6,610 bases of DNA. It comes from Candidatus Poseidoniales archaeon. GTDB taxonomy: Archaea > Thermoplasmatota > Poseidoniia > Poseidoniales > Poseidoniaceae. The notes below the pieces were generated by a model. That model saw only the letters and a list, made by a program, of their open reading frames with translations. It was not told the DNA's origin and did not search any database. Where the stretch lies: the NCBI GenBank assembly GCA_003602535.1, contig QQSA01000060.1, positions 1-6,610 on the forward strand. Direction: 5' to 3'. Made by a program: the position numbers and the translations under genes. This document shows positions 5,613 through 6,610 of this stretch, in pieces (position 1 is the first letter of the stretch; each line of letters opens with the position of its first letter).

Positions 5613-6404
5613 TCATTCGATAATAGTGCTAGACCATTCGGCAGTTGGCTTGTGCCAGTCTCTTAATTGATCAGTTTCAAGACGAAGTTGTATTCCAGAT
5701 GCCTGTGAAAAATCAGATTCTTCAATAACAAAATCTACGACCATTTCGTTGCTTCTGAAGGTATCGTCATACAATACCTCTTGTCCTACTACACTTCCTT
5801 CTTCTGTCCACTGCATAATGACTCTCAAATGACATTCTTGCAGAGGATTTCTTAATGCACACGATTCACTACTTCCTTCATGTTCAACCATGACAAATCC
5901 TTCCACTATTTGCAAACCAGGGTTGACGAATAAATCGATAACAGTATCCTTGGCAGTTGGAGCGCATGTACATTCCATGTTATCTGCCTCAGCTGTTCCT
6001 TTCAAGTTTACAACAACCTGCAGATTTGTGGTTTCTACTGTATCCTTAGTAATAGATGTAACAGTCACTTCATAATTTCCGGGAAGTTCATATTGATGAG
6101 AAGTAATTGCGCCAGCCCCAGATGTTCCATCGCCAAAATCCCAAGATATTGCATCACCTCCACCCTCGGTAGAGAAGAAAAATTCGTGTAAGATGTGTGT
6201 TACTGATTCTTCTTCATTATTATCTCCGTCATCTATTTCTATCAATGTGTAGTAATTTGTTCCTTCGGAAAAATCCACCTTCGCTGTGAATTCCTCATTG
6301 TTTTGTGAATTTTGAAGGACATCTAGAGTTAGCACAGTGCCAGAAGATACAACTGCTACTAGTATAATCAAAGCGATTGTTGTACCTGATAACTTGCTCA
6401 ACAT
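5613..6404 (-). CDS. Membrane-anchored PKD-domain surface protein
   Basis: The 263-residue product has an N-terminal hydrophobic helix at about 8-28 with Lys4 before it, which is either an uncleaved signal anchor or a signal peptide. An acidic spacer and a PKD (polycystic-kidney-disease, Ig-like beta-sandwich) domain at about 40-133 follow. Its diagnostic parts are ISWDFGDGTSG (86-96), HQYELPGNYEVTVTSI (103-118) and the final strand LQVVVNL. The segment 55-68 before the core is unusually acidic. A second domain of about 120 residues follows with four cysteines (C145, C147, C182, C191), which could form disulfides or a metal site outside the cell. It ends in strands such as GIQLRLETD (237-245), and I do not recognise it. 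PKD domains typically mediate protein or carbohydrate contacts on archaeal surfaces. No catalytic domain is visible, so it is probably an envelope or adhesion component. Its promoter is divergent from the next gene. Confidence 0.85.
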   Translation of the reverse strand: MLSKLSGTTIALIILVAVVSSGTVLTLDVLQNSQNNEEFTAKVDFSEGTNYYTLIEIDDGDNNEEESVTHILHEFFFSTEGGGDAISWDFGDGTSGAGAITSHQYELPGNYEVTVTSITKDTVETTNLQVVVNLKGTAEADNMECTCAPTAKDTVIDLFVNPGLQIVEGFVMVEHEGSSESCALRNPLQECHLRVIMQWTEEGSVVGQEVLYDDTFRSNEMVVDFVIEESDFSQASGIQLRLETDQLRDWHKPTAEWSSTIIE

Positions 6405-6420
6405 GCTCTCTCATTTCTCA

Positions 6421-6434
6421 GTTTACTTATCAAT
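6421..6434 (-). promoter_or_regulatory. Candidate TATA box for the PKD-protein gene
   Basis: On the minus strand, ATTGATAAGTAAAC spans about -30 to -17 relative to the ATG at 6404. Only a weak GAGAG lies next to the ATG, too close for a good ribosome site, so a leaderless start is plausible. Confidence 0.35.
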
Positions 6435-6465
6435 ACCTGTTTGAGGATACAAAACCGGCGATTTG

Positions 6466-6473
6466 TTTAAATC
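6466..6473 (+). promoter_or_regulatory. Candidate TATA box for the divergent plus-strand gene
   Basis: TTTAAATC is centred 25 nt before the ATG at 6495, close to the ideal archaeal TATA position for a transcript beginning at the start codon. It is the clearest box in the window. With the minus-strand box at 6421-6434 it makes a compact 90-nt divergent promoter region. Confidence 0.5.
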
Positions 6474-6494
6474 TCTAATTACCGAAAAATCGCT

Positions 6495-6610
6495 ATGGAA
6501 GAAGAGGAAGCAGTCATTGGTCTGCCTGCAATAATGAAATTGACTGGTTTAGTGCCAATAATGGTCGGATTGCTAATTATTATCTGGCCGAAAAATGTCT
6601 TGGCAGTTGG
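6495..6610 (+). CDS. N-terminal part of a membrane protein (3' truncated by window)
   Basis: From the ATG at 6495 the frame stays open to the edge, giving 38 residues. It opens with an acidic stretch, MEEEEAVIG, followed by a hydrophobic segment (about residues 17-31, containing GLVPIMVGLLIIIW). This suggests a membrane protein with a short acidic cytosolic N-terminus. No ribosome site precedes it, but a TATA-like box lies at the leaderless distance. Too little is present to name a family. Confidence 0.6.
   Translation, partial: MEEEEAVIGLPAIMKLTGLVPIMVGLLIIIWPKNVLAV

Noticed and set aside
1..6610. Search for tRNA, rRNA, CRISPR, insertion-sequence or toxin-antitoxin signals
   Set aside because: No cloverleaf, regularly spaced repeats, terminal inverted repeats, transposase-like protein or small toxin pair was visible on either strand by eye.

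Overview
The window looks like a piece of a marine planktonic archaeal genome, most plausibly Euryarchaeota of the Marine Group II / Poseidoniales type. This is an inference. It rests on moderate-to-low GC, short AT-rich TATA-like boxes about 20-30 nt before several start codons that lack a Shine-Dalgarno sequence, an archaeal AGGTG ribosome site before one gene, acidic secreted proteins with Ser/Asp linkers, a PKD-domain surface protein and a membrane pyrophosphatase. No rRNA, tRNA, CRISPR array, insertion sequence or integrase is visible, so the lineage cannot be fixed from this sequence alone.

Layout. The first 100 bases hold the end of a gene whose last 32 residues resemble a heavy-metal-associated (copper-chaperone-like) domain. 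An 82-nt spacer with two inverted repeats follows, then a complete 698-residue membrane pyrophosphatase (hppA, 183-2279), the dominant gene of the window. Next come a secreted lipoprotein of unknown function (2326-3285) and, 9 nt later and probably co-translated, a small alpha/beta hydrolase of the phospholipase/carboxylesterase group (3295-3873). A T-rich stretch probably ends that transcript. A GHMP-family sugar kinase follows; its start is best placed at 3981 rather than at an upstream TTG. A dithiol glutaredoxin (4836-5105) comes 39 nt after it. Two minus-strand genes lie beyond: a small two-helix membrane protein with a Gln/Pro/Met-rich tail (5113-5514), convergent with the glutaredoxin, and a membrane-anchored PKD-domain protein (5613-6404). 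A divergent promoter region of 90 nt separates the latter from the start of a further plus-strand membrane protein (6495 onward, cut by the window edge).

How the parts fit. The pyrophosphatase would turn cytosolic pyrophosphate into an ion gradient. Its residues predict a K+-requiring enzyme with the glutamate arrangement seen in Na+-type pumps. The lipoprotein, the PKD protein and the two small membrane proteins are envelope components without an assigned job. The esterase, kinase and glutaredoxin are cytosolic enzymes, and nothing shown here links them into one pathway. I see no clear new multi-gene system. The best leads are the hybrid motif set of the sugar kinase, the repeated WEIG motif in the lipoprotein, the dyad abutting the glutaredoxin start and the recurring leaderless promoter layout.
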